Source: UBA5195 sp034432755
Lineage (GTDB): Bacteria; Chloroflexota; Anaerolineae; Anaerolineales; Villigracilaceae
Reading direction: 5' to 3'
NCBI GenBank assembly: GCA_034432755.1
Contig: DAOUBQ010000091.1
Coordinates: 1 to 64,000, forward strand
Length of the DNA: 64,000 nucleotides
Shown here: in pieces, positions 7,628 through 16,203 of the stretch
How the letters are laid out: every line of letters begins with the position of its first letter
How positions within the stretch are numbered: position 1 is the stretch's first letter
Translations under genes and position numbers: made by a program
Notes under the pieces: generated by a model
Databases searched by the model: none
Told to the model about the DNA's origin: nothing
Seen by the model: the letters and a program-made list of their open reading frames with translations, nothing else

Positions 7628-9505
7628 ATGTCCCGCCTGACAGCCTTTTTCCGCATGCGTCCCTTTCTGGCAGATTACCTGTCTCTGGCTGGTGTTTTTG
7701 TCTATGCGGGGGTCATCTGGCATTTTGCCCATGTCCAGTTTTCAGTGGTGGATGAGGGGCTGTACCTGTATAAGGGCTGGCTGCTGGCTTCGGGCGCGTA
7801 CTTCCCCTTTCAAGACAACGGCTTGTGGATGAACCAAATGCCGCTCTCGTACCTGATACCGGGCGGCGTGCAGGTTTGGCTTGGCCCTGGCCTGGCAACC
7901 GGGCGAATGTTTTCGTTCGCGCTGGGCGTCCTCTCTATCCTCGGCTGGTGGCTCACAGCGCGGCGGCTGGGCGGACGCTGGGCGGCGTTGGCAGTGGTGT
8001 GGGCCATGGCGCTCAACCCGGCGGCGGCGCGCATGTCGGCGTTGGCGGCTTCGCAGGGATTGGTGGCAGCCCTTTTGGCCTGGACGATGTTTTTTTCGCT
8101 TGGCAGCGACCGCAAGGGGTGGCAGTTGTTCTTGGGCGGGCTGCTGGCGGGCGTGACGGTGATGGTGCGGATTAATCTGCTCCTGCTGCTGCCGCTGCTG
8201 GGGCTGTATGTGTTATTGAGCAAGCCAGCCTTGCGCTGGGGTGGGTTCTTCTTTTTGCTGGTCGGAATGCTCATCTCTTTTGGCGGCACGCACGCCCTCT
8301 ATTGGCCGAATATCCTCCGGTTATGGGCCCGATGGCTGCCCCTGCCCTTCCTGGCTGAATTTTTTGCCCCGCCTAATCTCCCGGTCTGGAAACCAGGCAC
8401 GGCGCTGGGACTGAAGGTTGCCAGTTTCTTCCTGGCCTTTCGCGCCCATTTCGCGGCGCTGGTGGGCAGCCTGGCAGCACTCGTCTTTTGGCCGGAACGG
8501 GGAAAGATGAAAGAAGAGAAGGCCGCCATCTTTTTGCTCCTCTTTTTTCTCTCCTCCTTTGTTTTGCACGCCTGGGCGGCGTTGGGAAATGAATATTGCA
8601 TTTTCTGTTTTCAAACCTACACCACCTTCTACGCCGGAATTGGCTTGCTGCTGGCCGCCGTGACCTTGCCCCGCTGGAACTGGAATCTGCCCCTGTGGCG
8701 TAAACTGGCGGGCGGATTGACCCTGCTGGCGCTGTTGGGCGGCATGGCCTATTCGGCAGAGGGGCTGGTGCGCGACTCGCTGCCGGAGAATTTCTATAAA
8801 CGCTTGCTGGCCCTGCCTCTGCCGGGCTTTAACGGGGCGCAAGCCTGGCAAGTGTTTGCCAATAAATTCGGGTTGGAATACGCACAAATTGCAGACGCCA
8901 CGCAGGCATATTTCCCGGTAGCGGTTGCAGTGACGTTCGGGCTGGTGATTTTCATAGCGGTGAAATTATTTTTTCTCCGCCCCTCACCCCTCACCCCTCT
9001 CCCGACGGGAGAGGGGCTGGGGGTGAGGGGATTCAGCGCGGGGTTTGTGGTTTTCATCCTGCTCGGAACGCTGTTTGCGCCCTCGCCCTTCATCGCAGGC
9101 GAATACAAAGCCTATGATTGCCCTTCCGATGTCCTGCCTTCCTACGAAGCGGCGGGCGCGGGGTTGATGAAGGTTGTGCCGCCGGGGTCGAAGGTCTACT
9201 GGGCCGGGTATTCGCCTGCCACACTGTTATACTTGCCGGGCATTCAAATTTTGCCCGGGCAACTGCACGGCGTTTATTCCTTCCGCATTTCGGAGGACGA
9301 CGCGGCCATCCGACGCTATGGCTGGTGGAATCAGTCGCTGGCTGATGGGTGGCTGGCGCAGGCCGATTTCGTGCTGATGGAGCAGCGTGACCTGGAGCGC
9401 GAGAGCCTGACGGCCGAGCAGTTGACCGGTTTTGAGTTGGTTTTGCAAACCGCGCCGCAGTCGTGCCGCCCCGGTTCGGCGGTGTTGGTGTATCGGAGAA
9501 AATAA
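7628..9505 (+). CDS. Large membrane glycosyltransferase-like protein with in-frame palindrome
   Basis: A 625-residue protein with an N-terminal multi-pass membrane domain and a C-terminal soluble part. VVDEGLYLYKG (D42, E43) after the first membrane segment matches the acidic pair of GT39/GT83-like dolichyl-phosphate mannosyltransferases, and QDNGLWMNQMPLSY follows. It probably transfers a polyprenyl-phosphate-linked sugar outside the membrane. Residues about 451-468 are encoded by a GC-rich palindromic repeat (8980-9030) between a membrane segment and the C-terminal domain, which looks like a tolerated insertion. Its stop overlaps the next start (TAATG). Confidence 0.72.
   Translation: MSRLTAFFRMRPFLADYLSLAGVFVYAGVIWHFAHVQFSVVDEGLYLYKGWLLASGAYFPFQDNGLWMNQMPLSYLIPGGVQVWLGPGLATGRMFSFALGVLSILGWWLTARRLGGRWAALAVVWAMALNPAAARMSALAASQGLVAALLAWTMFFSLGSDRKGWQLFLGGLLAGVTVMVRINLLLLLPLLGLYVLLSKPALRWGGFFFLLVGMLISFGGTHALYWPNILRLWARWLPLPFLAEFFAPPNLPVWKPGTALGLKVASFFLAFRAHFAALVGSLAALVFWPERGKMKEEKAAIFLLLFFLSSFVLHAWAALGNEYCIFCFQTYTTFYAGIGLLLAAVTLPRWNWNLPLWRKLAGGLTLLALLGGMAYSAEGLVRDSLPENFYKRLLALPLPGFNGAQAWQVFANKFGLEYAQIADATQAYFPVAVAVTFGLVIFIAVKLFFLRPSPLTPLPTGEGLGVRGFSAGFVVFILLGTLFAPSPFIAGEYKAYDCPSDVLPSYEAAGAGLMKVVPPGSKVYWAGYSPATLLYLPGIQILPGQLHGVYSFRISEDDAAIRRYGWWNQSLADGWLAQADFVLMEQRDLERESLTAEQLTGFELVLQTAPQSCRPGSAVLVYRRK
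8980..9030. repeat. GC-rich palindromic repeat inside a CDS
   Basis: C-rich arm with CCCCTCACCCC units, a CTCTCCC-gac-GGGAGAG centre, then GGGGGTGAGGGG. It is in frame and reads as PSPLTPLPTGEGLGVRG. The same family occurs at 18279-18354, 36711-36759 and 43340-43376. Confidence 0.9.
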
Positions 9506-10500
9506 TGGATGTATCAATTGTGATTCCGGTGTACAACGAAGAAGAGAGTTTGCCACACCTGCACGCGGCCCTTTGCGCCGCGTTGGCCGAAATGCCCCGC
9601 TCGTGGGAGGTGATTTACGTCAACGACGGAAGCCGCGACCGCTCGATGGATGTGCTGGAGCGGCTGGCCGCCGAAGACCCCGGCCACGTTTGCGTGGTGG
9701 AATTCCGCCGCAACTTTGGGCAGACGGCCGCCATCGCCGCCGGCATTGACCACGCGCACGGCGAGGTGATTGTGTTTCTCGATGCCGACTTGCAAAACGA
9801 CCCGGCGGACCTCCCGGCGGTGCTGGCAAAACTGGACGAGGGCTACGATGTGGTCAGCGGCTGGCGCAAAGATCGCGCCGATAACGCCCTGACGCGCAAC
9901 CTGCCCTCTCACCTGGCAAACTGGCTGATTTCTAACGTCACCGGCGTTCACCTGCACGATTACGGCTGCACCCTTAAGGCCTATCGCCGCGAGGTGATTA
10001 CCGGCTTTCGGTTATACGGCGAAATGCACCGCTTCATCCCGGTCTATGCCAATGCGGTCGGCGCGAAAATCTACGAAATGCCCGTGCGCCACCATGCCCG
10101 CAAGTTTGGCAAGAGCAAATACGGCCTGGAACGCACCCTCAAGGTCATCCTCGACCTGATTGCGGTGCAATTTCTGACGCGCTATTCGGCCAAGCCGATT
10201 TATCTATTTGGCGGCGGCGGATTTCTGATGGGCGCGTTTGGCTTTTTGGGCATGATTTTTTTGCTCATCCGCAAACTCCTGTTCGAGGTGGATATTTTAA
10301 CCTCGCCCATCTTCACGCTCTCGGTCATGCTGGCCCTGGTAGGATTCCAAACCATCCTGCTCGGTCTGATTGCCGAGTTACTCGTCCGCACTTACCACGA
10401 ATCCCAGCAAAAGGCGACCTATACGGTAAAGAAGGTGATTTGGGGCGGGGGAAGCAGAAGCGTAGAGGTAGACAGGGAAAAAAGGAAACAGGAGAACTGA
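9505..10500 (+). CDS. Polyprenyl-phosphate glycosyltransferase (GT2, ArnC/GtrB-like)
   Basis: A 331-residue GT2 enzyme. The N-terminal GT-A domain starts SIVIPVYNEEESLP, has VNDGSRD around Asp41 and the metal-binding DAD at 93-95 in FLDADLQNDP. Two hydrophobic segments near the C terminus (about 235-305) anchor it to the membrane, as in GtrB and ArnC. It should load a sugar from a nucleotide donor onto undecaprenyl phosphate, making the donor for the GT-C enzymes encoded upstream. The start codon overlaps the previous stop by one base. The last 15 codons (RSVEVDREKRKQEN) are purine-rich and low-complexity, perhaps repeat-derived. Confidence 0.9.
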   Translation: MDVSIVIPVYNEEESLPHLHAALCAALAEMPRSWEVIYVNDGSRDRSMDVLERLAAEDPGHVCVVEFRRNFGQTAAIAAGIDHAHGEVIVFLDADLQNDPADLPAVLAKLDEGYDVVSGWRKDRADNALTRNLPSHLANWLISNVTGVHLHDYGCTLKAYRREVITGFRLYGEMHRFIPVYANAVGAKIYEMPVRHHARKFGKSKYGLERTLKVILDLIAVQFLTRYSAKPIYLFGGGGFLMGAFGFLGMIFLLIRKLLFEVDILTSPIFTLSVMLALVGFQTILLGLIAELLVRTYHESQQKATYTVKKVIWGGGSRSVEVDREKRKQEN

Positions 10501-10532
10501 CAAACCGGCCTCCCCTGGAGACGAAAAGACGC

Positions 10533-11637
10533 ATGGAACTCCCCTTAAATCAAATTCTTGAAGGCGATTGTGTCGAAAACCTTAAATCCCTGCCCGAAAA
10601 ATCCATTGATTTGATTTTCGCCGACCCGCCTTATTATTTGCAGCTACGCAACGAGTTGCACCGCCCCAACATGACCCGCGTGAACGCGGTGGATGATGAT
10701 TGGGACAAGTTCGAGTCTATGCAAGCCTATGATGAATTCACCCGTCAGTGGCTGGCAGCCTGCAAGCGGGTGCTGAAACCGACCGGCGCGATTTGGGTGA
10801 TTGGCTCGTATCACAACATTTTTCGGGTGGGGGTCCATCATGCCGGATTTGGGGTTTTGGATACTCAACGACGTGATTTGGGTCAAGACCAACCCTATGC
10901 CCAATTTTCGCGGGGTGCGCTTAGCGAACGCCCACGAAACGCTGATTTGGGCCAGCACCGGCAGAGGCGCGAAATACACGTTCAACCACCACGCCATGAA
11001 AGGCCTGAACGACGAAAAACAAATGCGCTCCGACTGGTGGCTGCTCTCGCTGGCAACCGGCGCGGAACGGGCGAAAGATGAAAACGGCGCAAAAGCCCAC
11101 ACCACCCAAAAGCCTGAAGCCCTGCTTTATCGCGTCATTTTGTCCTCCAGCAACCCCGGCGATGTCGTCCTCGACCCGTTTTTCGGCACCGGCACGACCG
11201 GCGCGGTTGCCAAACGTCTGCACCGCAACTGGATTGGGCTGGAGCGCGAGAAAAAATACATCAAGATTGCCCAAAAGCGGATAGACGCCATCCAGCCTGC
11301 AGCGTTCGACCCGGCTGTATTCGAAGTCAGGAGCAAAGCCAGAATCGCCCCGCGGGTAGAGTTTTCGACATTGCTCGAAAGCGGCTACTTGCAGCCCGGT
11401 CAGACTTTGTTTTTCGGCAAAGATAAATCGAGAGTTGCCGTCATCAAACCAGATGGCCGCATCCAAACACCGGACGGCTTCGAGGGCAGCATTCACCAGG
11501 CCGGACGCCATTACATGAACAACGCCCCCTGTAACGGCTGGGAGCATTGGCACATCCAGGAAAACGGCCTGTTCCGCTGCCTGGGTGAGTTGCGGGAAAG
11601 GTATCGGACGGAGGCAGGGTTACATGGAAGCAAGTAG
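10533..11637 (+). pseudogene. Frameshifted beta-class adenine DNA methyltransferase (CcrM/M.HinfI-like)
   Basis: The N-terminal frame (10533 to about 10828) starts MELPLNQILEGDC and carries the catalytic DPPY at residues 31-34. A second frame, shifted by one base, continues with IMPDLGFWILNDVIWVKTN, the SAM-binding DPFFGTGTTGAV and a C-terminal domain resembling the RAMA module (LQPGQTLFFGKDKS to the end at 11637). Motif IV before motif I marks the beta class, whose CcrM/HinfI members methylate GANTC. The break falls at a run of five G at 10829-10833; removing one G restores a 367-residue protein. It may be a true disruption, a phase-variable tract or a sequencing error. CTGGAG at 10515-10520 precedes the ATG. 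Confidence 0.85.
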
Positions 11638-11979
11638 CCAAGTAGATAGAGAAACGCAAAAGCAGGGAAGCGGGTAGATCCCCTGCGATTTGGTAGAATG
11701 CAAACCTGTAATGAAAAACCGGTATAATCTTTCGCGTGGCGACACAACTCCTGGCTGAAGTTTTTGGATTGCGCGCCCAACCGGCGGGGCCGCAAGTCGG
11801 GTTGACCCGGCTTCGTAAGAATAGCGCGGTGCTTTAGCGCAGCGCGGTCTCCGGGCGGGAAAATACCCATCCAACGGCGGATTTTTCCAGCCCGGCGCGC
11901 CTTACCCGTAGAACGCCCCGTTGAAATGAGCCAGATTCACCTGCCAGGCCACCGATAAAAAGTGGGTATAATCCTTCCT
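11638..11979. other. Gene-poor stretch with repeats and a short ORF remnant
   Basis: Apart from the 33-codon remnant at 11736-11837, no gene is seen. A 28-base segment at 11651-11678 recurs at 12213-12240 with 23 of 28 identities, so the interval is bounded by direct repeats. Two TATAAT boxes (11723-11728 and 11967-11972) each lie 7 bases before a start-like codon. Confidence 0.6.
11736..11837 (+). pseudogene. Short ORF remnant with LAEVFG start
   Basis: A GTG-started frame of 33 codons reads VATQLLAEVFGLRAQ before a TAG. Its promoter-like TATAAT (11723-11728), the 7-base spacing and the LAEVFG segment are all repeated at 11967-12012, which indicates a duplicated promoter plus gene 5' end. 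It is too short to be a whole protein. Confidence 0.4.
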
Positions 11980-12273
11980 ATGGCAAACCAACCCCTTGCT
12001 GAAGTCTTTGGATTTCCAATTGACAATCTTTCATCTTCCAGAAAGCGACTCGCTCCACAACTCATTTACAAGGGTGCAATTCTCAATTCGTGGAACAAGA
12101 AAATCGCGGTTGCGTTGCATAGCAATTTTTATCAAACCCTGCCCAGGTTGCCCGAAACGACCCCGGAAGCATTTAAAATCGATTCATGCGTGAATCCATT
12201 ACAAGAGATGATGAAACGCAAAGAACGCGAAGCGGGTAGAACTGAATACTGCTCACTGCTCACTGATGACTGA
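11980..12273 (+). pseudogene. Internally truncated restriction-endonuclease-like ORF (NotI-type family suspected)
   Basis: A 97-codon frame begins MANQPLAEVFGFPIDNLS and then runs into SRKRLAPQLIYKG and KKIAVALHSNFYQTLP. From memory, NotI-type endonuclease-family proteins open with a similar LAEVFG(F/Y) segment, and the later segments look like their C-terminal part, so this resembles an N terminus joined to a C terminus with the middle lost. That family call is an inference from pattern memory. The cysteine-rich CPF region expected after the N terminus is absent. The frame ends inside an ACTGNNN repeat that holds the next gene's start. Position right after a methyltransferase supports a decayed restriction-modification pair. 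Confidence 0.4.
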
Positions 12274-12281
12274 AAACTGGC
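12241..12281. repeat. ACTGNNN heptamer array containing a start codon
   Basis: Five consecutive heptamers (ACTGAAT, ACTGCTC twice, ACTGATG, ACTGAAA) followed by ACTGGC. The ATG at 12266 of the downstream gene lies inside the fourth unit, so the repeat encodes its first residues (MTENW). Confidence 0.85.
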
Positions 12282-13165
12282 TAAAAAAAAACCGCAAAAC
12301 CCTCCTCCGCACCGCCGGCTCGCTGCTCTCGGCGCTCCTCCTGGCCTTCCTGCTCGCCCGCAACGGCAGCGAAGTGCTGGCTGCCCTGCGCCAGGTCTCC
12401 CCGCTCGACCTGCTGGCCGCCTTTGGGCTGATTCTGGCCTCGCGTCTGTTTGTCACCCTGCGCTGGTACACCCTGCTGCGCTCCGGCGGCGTGCCGATTT
12501 CCCTCAAAAACACCATCTCCCTGACCTTCACCGGCCTGTTTGCCTCCAACTTCCTGCCCACCACCATTGGCGGTGACGTGGTGCGGCTGGCCGGGGCCAT
12601 ACAAAGGGGCTACGACCGCGCCGTCTGCCTGGCCTCCATTGCCGCCGACCGGCTGGTGAACATGGCGGGCATGTCGCTGGCCGCCCCGCTCGGCCTCTAC
12701 CAAGTTTGGCTGTCCGCCCCGCTCACCGCCTCTGCCGCAGCCGCGCCCAATTTGTGGCAAAAAGGCTGGGGCTTCATCCGCCGCACGCTGCAATCGCTCA
12801 CTCTCTGGCTCAAAAAGCCGGGCTACCTGCTGCTCGCGCTGCTCTTGGCCCTGGCGCACATGCTTTGTTCGTTTTCGGCCAACTACGTCCTCATTCACGC
12901 CCTCGGCGCCGAACTGGCCCCCTGGCGGGTGATAGGCATTTACAGCCTGGCCTACTTCATCGGCCTCATTCCCATCTCCATTAATGGCTACGGCTGGCAA
13001 GAGTTGACCAACTCGGCCCTGCTTGCGGCGTTGGGCGGCATAGACCCCTCACTTGGCGCCACCGTCGCCATCTTTCACCGTCTTCTGATGATGATGGCCA
13101 GCCTGCCGGGCGCATTCACCCTGCCGGGTGTGCTGGCCCAACTTCCCAACGATGAACAGCCCTAA
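12266..13165 (+). CDS. Lysylphosphatidylglycerol synthase-type transmembrane protein (AglD/UPF0104)
   Basis: A 299-residue membrane protein with about seven or eight hydrophobic segments. TFTGLFASNFLPTTIGGDVVRLAG (given here as a family hallmark at about residues 90-112, with the FLPTTIGGD core) and ISINGYGWQEL near 235 are characteristic of the flippase-like domain of MprF and the archaeal AglD family. In glycan loci such proteins are thought to act in polyprenol-linked sugar transfer or flipping; the activity is not established here. A paralogue lies at 15319-16203. The start lies inside a heptamer repeat and no clear Shine-Dalgarno is present. Confidence 0.83.
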   Translation: MTENWLKKNRKTLLRTAGSLLSALLLAFLLARNGSEVLAALRQVSPLDLLAAFGLILASRLFVTLRWYTLLRSGGVPISLKNTISLTFTGLFASNFLPTTIGGDVVRLAGAIQRGYDRAVCLASIAADRLVNMAGMSLAAPLGLYQVWLSAPLTASAAAAPNLWQKGWGFIRRTLQSLTLWLKKPGYLLLALLLALAHMLCSFSANYVLIHALGAELAPWRVIGIYSLAYFIGLIPISINGYGWQELTNSALLAALGGIDPSLGATVAIFHRLLMMMASLPGAFTLPGVLAQLPNDEQP

Positions 13166-15200
13166 AACCTTCTGGCAAACTACCTTCGTCTTCACCTTCC
13201 TCGCCAACCTGGTCATCCTGGTCTGGTCGGCCATGCGCTGGGCCGAAATCGGCGTCATCCTCTACCGTTCGGTCTGGGGCATCGCGCTTTTGCTCTATCT
13301 CGGTGTTCTGGCAGGCTGCGTCTTTTTATTTTTTTGGATAAAAACCGGAGATTCTCGCGCCGAGCGGCTGGTCTCGCTGCTCGAACTGACTCCGCTCTCG
13401 AACATCTTCTGGCGCGGGCTGGGCTGGAGCCTGTTTGCCGGTATCCTCCTGCTGATTCCCTGGCTGAAATTCACCCTCCGCGTGGGCGAGGTGGTCAAAG
13501 GCTCCACGCAAGACCCGGTGCTGACGACCATTCTCTTCTACTGGATATGCTGGTGGCTGGTGCTGCTGGCCTCCGCCGCGCTCAAAGTGGCCCTCAAAAC
13601 CTCTTGGCAGGGCGGGTTTGCCGCCGCGCTGGTCCTCTTGGGCGTGGCCTACGAAATTTTCATCCGCTTTCGTGCCGTTTCTGATTACCCCTTCTCGCTT
13701 GGCTGGTCTGAAACGAGCCGCTACTTCTACGCCTCGCTCTACTTCTCGAAATCGCTCTACCGAGAGACTTTCCCGCTCTCCACCCTGCACCCCACCCGCT
13801 ACTTACTGCAATCGCTGGCCTATCTCATCCCCTCCTGGGGCCTCACCGAACACCGCTTTTGGCAATTCCTCTTGTGGATTGTCCTGACTGCTGCGGTTGC
13901 CGTTTCGCTGGCCTGGCGCGCCCTAATCCCTCATTCGCAATCCACAGGAGACGGATTAGGGAACAGGAAATTAGGAATTCTCGCCCTCTTCGCGGGCTGG
14001 TTTTTTCTCTACCTGCTCCTGGTCGGAGTCTATTATCACCTGGCCGTAATGGTCTTCGTCCCGCTGCTGTTCGTCTCGCCCAAACATCCCTGGCGTTCGC
14101 TGCTGGCGGTCATTTTTGCTTCGCTCTGGGCTGGGGTCAGCCGGGTTAACTGGTTTCCCATGCCGGCCATGCTCGCCCTGGCAATCTACCTGCTAGAAAA
14201 ACCGTTGCTAGACGAGAAGCCACACACCACCGTCGAGAGTCTGCGCGCCCTCCTTGCCTACCTGAAGTGGCCTGCCATTTGGACTTTCTTTGGCCTGCTC
14301 GCCGCCCTTGCCGCGCAAGCCGCCTACATTCCGCTCTCTGGCAACGCCGATAACCCGGAGATGTTCGCCTCCAGTTTTACATCAGACTTGCTCTGGTATC
14401 GTCTGTGGCCCAACGCGCTCTTTCCGCTCGGAATCGTCCCGGCCATTCTGATTGTCAGTGGGCCGCTTCTGGGTGTTCTGGTCGCCGCCACGCTCCATTG
14501 GAAGCGCCTGCACCCCATCCGCTGGGTTGGGCTGTGGGGCATGATTCTCGTCTTGTTCGGGGGCAGCCTGGTCGTCAGCGCAAAAATTGGCGGCGGCGGC
14601 GATTTGCACAACATGGATGCCTACGCCGTCCTGCTTGGGATAGTCTCCGCTTACTTTATCGGCGGTAAAGTGGTCAGCAAGGGGGGGGCAGGCTTTCGTC
14701 TGTCCACTTCCTGGCCGGTCACGGCGGTTGCCCTCCTCATCCCGCTCCTGTTCCTGATTCCCTCCCTCGCACCACGTGTCACCTACAACAAATCCTGGGC
14801 GCAGAATCAGTTGCAACAGTTGAAAACCCTGGTTGAATCGGCGAATGGCCCGGTTTTGTTCATCACCGAGCGGCATTTGGTGACGTTTGGGCAAATCAAC
14901 GTGCCGATGATTCCCCAATATGAGCGTGTGACCCTGATGGAAGCGGCCATGAGCAACAACCGCAAAATGCTCGAACAGTTTTACACCGATTTGCGCACCC
15001 ATCGCTTCGCCTTGATTGTGAGTGGCAAGGAAAATCTGTTCGTCAAAGAAGACGAACCATTCGCCGAGGAAAACAACGCCTGGAACACGCGCATTGCCCC
15101 GTACATCCTGTGTTATTACCAATCAGCGGCGCTGTTCGATTCTGACCACAGCCGCTTCGAGGTCTTTGCACCGCGCACTGAGCCAGGAGTTTGCCCATGA
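13152..15200 (+). CDS. Large multi-pass membrane protein, function unknown
   Basis: A 682-residue protein with about 11-13 hydrophobic segments and a C-terminal soluble region of about 150 residues. SDYPFSLGWSETSRYFYASL in the first large loop and the overall plan recall GT-C-type glycosyltransferases, but no diagnostic motif is certain. The ATG at 13152 overlaps the preceding stop by 14 bases; an upstream GTG at 13128 is also in frame. Codons from 13921 to about 13980 are repeat-like, with a 9-base inverted repeat and roughly heptad spacing, encoding ALIPHSQSTGDGLGNRKLGI between membrane segments. The stop overlaps a small ORF start (TGATG). Confidence 0.7.
   Translation: MNSPKTFWQTTFVFTFLANLVILVWSAMRWAEIGVILYRSVWGIALLLYLGVLAGCVFLFFWIKTGDSRAERLVSLLELTPLSNIFWRGLGWSLFAGILLLIPWLKFTLRVGEVVKGSTQDPVLTTILFYWICWWLVLLASAALKVALKTSWQGGFAAALVLLGVAYEIFIRFRAVSDYPFSLGWSETSRYFYASLYFSKSLYRETFPLSTLHPTRYLLQSLAYLIPSWGLTEHRFWQFLLWIVLTAAVAVSLAWRALIPHSQSTGDGLGNRKLGILALFAGWFFLYLLLVGVYYHLAVMVFVPLLFVSPKHPWRSLLAVIFASLWAGVSRVNWFPMPAMLALAIYLLEKPLLDEKPHTTVESLRALLAYLKWPAIWTFFGLLAALAAQAAYIPLSGNADNPEMFASSFTSDLLWYRLWPNALFPLGIVPAILIVSGPLLGVLVAATLHWKRLHPIRWVGLWGMILVLFGGSLVVSAKIGGGGDLHNMDAYAVLLGIVSAYFIGGKVVSKGGAGFRLSTSWPVTAVALLIPLLFLIPSLAPRVTYNKSWAQNQLQQLKTLVESANGPVLFITERHLVTFGQINVPMIPQYERVTLMEAAMSNNRKMLEQFYTDLRTHRFALIVSGKENLFVKEDEPFAEENNAWNTRIAPYILCYYQSAALFDSDHSRFEVFAPRTEPGVCP
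13921..13980. repeat. In-frame inverted repeat / degenerate heptads
   Basis: CCCTAATCC at 13921-13929 is the exact inverse of GGATTAGGG at 13953-13961. The 10-mer TTCGCAATCC inside it recurs at 17317-17326, in the spacer before another gene. The 60-base stretch stays in frame in a loop of the host protein. Confidence 0.55.
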
Positions 15201-15322
15201 TGTGCTTCAGAACCGTCTTCAGGCAGTTTGGGCTGGAGCGCCCAGGTGTTTACGTCTTGGTCCAGGCCGAGGGGCAGAAAAAACCGGCCAAGCAGCGTTT
15301 TCTTATGGGTGTGAGTTCATGA
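15200..15322 (+). CDS. Possible 40-residue small protein bridging two genes
   Basis: The frame starts with an ATG overlapping the previous stop (TGATG) and ends with a TGA overlapping the next start (ATGA), so it exactly fills the gap between two membrane-protein genes. The product begins MCFRTVFRQFGLERPGVYV and is basic near its C terminus (KKPAKQRF). I do not recognise it. It could be a real coupled small protein, a leader ORF that carries ribosomes to the next gene, or chance. No own ribosome binding site is seen. Confidence 0.4.
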   Translation: MCFRTVFRQFGLERPGVYVLVQAEGQKKPAKQRFLMGVSS

Positions 15323-16203
15323 CTTCCCATCGCCGTTCCCTTTCCACCTGGGTGCGCTGGCTTGGCACGCTGCTCAGCCTGGGGCTGTTCCTGTGGCTGA
15401 TAACGCGCATCAACTGGAGCGTTATCAGCAGTCAATTGGCCGAACTTCCACTATGGACGGTTTTACTCGCCCTTTTGTTCTACCTGGTCTCGCAGGCCTT
15501 CAACACCCTGCGCTGGTGCGCCCTGCTCTGGGCGCATGATGTGAACATCACCTTTTGGCAGGCCTTTCGCATCACCTGGAGCGGGATTTTTGCCTCGAAC
15601 TTTCTGCCCTCCACCATCGGTGGTGACGGTCTGCGCATGGCCGCAGTGTACCCCTATGCCCGGAGCAAAACGGTGGCCTTTGGCTCGGTGGCCCTCGACC
15701 GACTCATCAACATGGCGGCGATGGCCTGCTTGGTGCCGCTGCCGCTTTTTCTGTTTGGCGCGAGGTTAAGCGTGCTTTTGGCAGTGGCGTTGCCCTTCAA
15801 CCTACGCGCGCTGGCCGAAAAATACTTTCCAAAAATCGTTGCTGCCTTGCGCGAATGGGCCAGCCGCCCGCAAGCCTTCTTGTGGGCTTTTTTGGCGGCC
15901 TGGCCCTCCAACCTGACCGCCATGTTCTCCACCTGGCTGATTGCGTACGGCCTGGGCATGGATGTTTCCTTCTGGCAAGTTGCCGCCGTGCAAACCGTGA
16001 CCTACTTTTTTGCGGTTTTGCCCATTTCGGTCAACGGCTATGGTGTGCGCGAGGTGACGTATGCTACCCTATTCGTAGCGCTTGGCGCTTCGCTAGAGCA
16101 AGCCTCCGCGCTGGCGGTTATCACCCGCTTTCTGATTGTCCTGGTGACGATACCGGGGGCCATTTGGGTCTCTCGTATAGCGGTGGAAGTCGTCGAAGCA
16201 TGA
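15319..16203 (+). CDS. Second lysylphosphatidylglycerol synthase-type transmembrane protein (AglD/UPF0104)
   Basis: A 294-residue paralogue of the 12266-13165 product: about seven hydrophobic segments, the hallmark SNFLPSTIGGDGLRMAA near residues 92-108 and ISVNGYGVREVTYA near 235-248. Its membrane role in lipid-linked glycan metabolism is inferred from the family and the locus. The ATG at 15319 was chosen because homology starts at the LSTWVRWLGT segment; the longer open frame upstream has no start that fits. It overlaps the next gene by four bases (ATGA). Two copies separated by one large membrane protein suggest local duplication or two steps of one pathway. Confidence 0.83.
   Translation: MTSHRRSLSTWVRWLGTLLSLGLFLWLITRINWSVISSQLAELPLWTVLLALLFYLVSQAFNTLRWCALLWAHDVNITFWQAFRITWSGIFASNFLPSTIGGDGLRMAAVYPYARSKTVAFGSVALDRLINMAAMACLVPLPLFLFGARLSVLLAVALPFNLRALAEKYFPKIVAALREWASRPQAFLWAFLAAWPSNLTAMFSTWLIAYGLGMDVSFWQVAAVQTVTYFFAVLPISVNGYGVREVTYATLFVALGASLEQASALAVITRFLIVLVTIPGAIWVSRIAVEVVEA

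Noticed and set aside
10533..12273. Prophage or integrative element
   Set aside because: No integrase, phage structural gene or attachment site is visible; the content fits a decayed restriction-modification pair.
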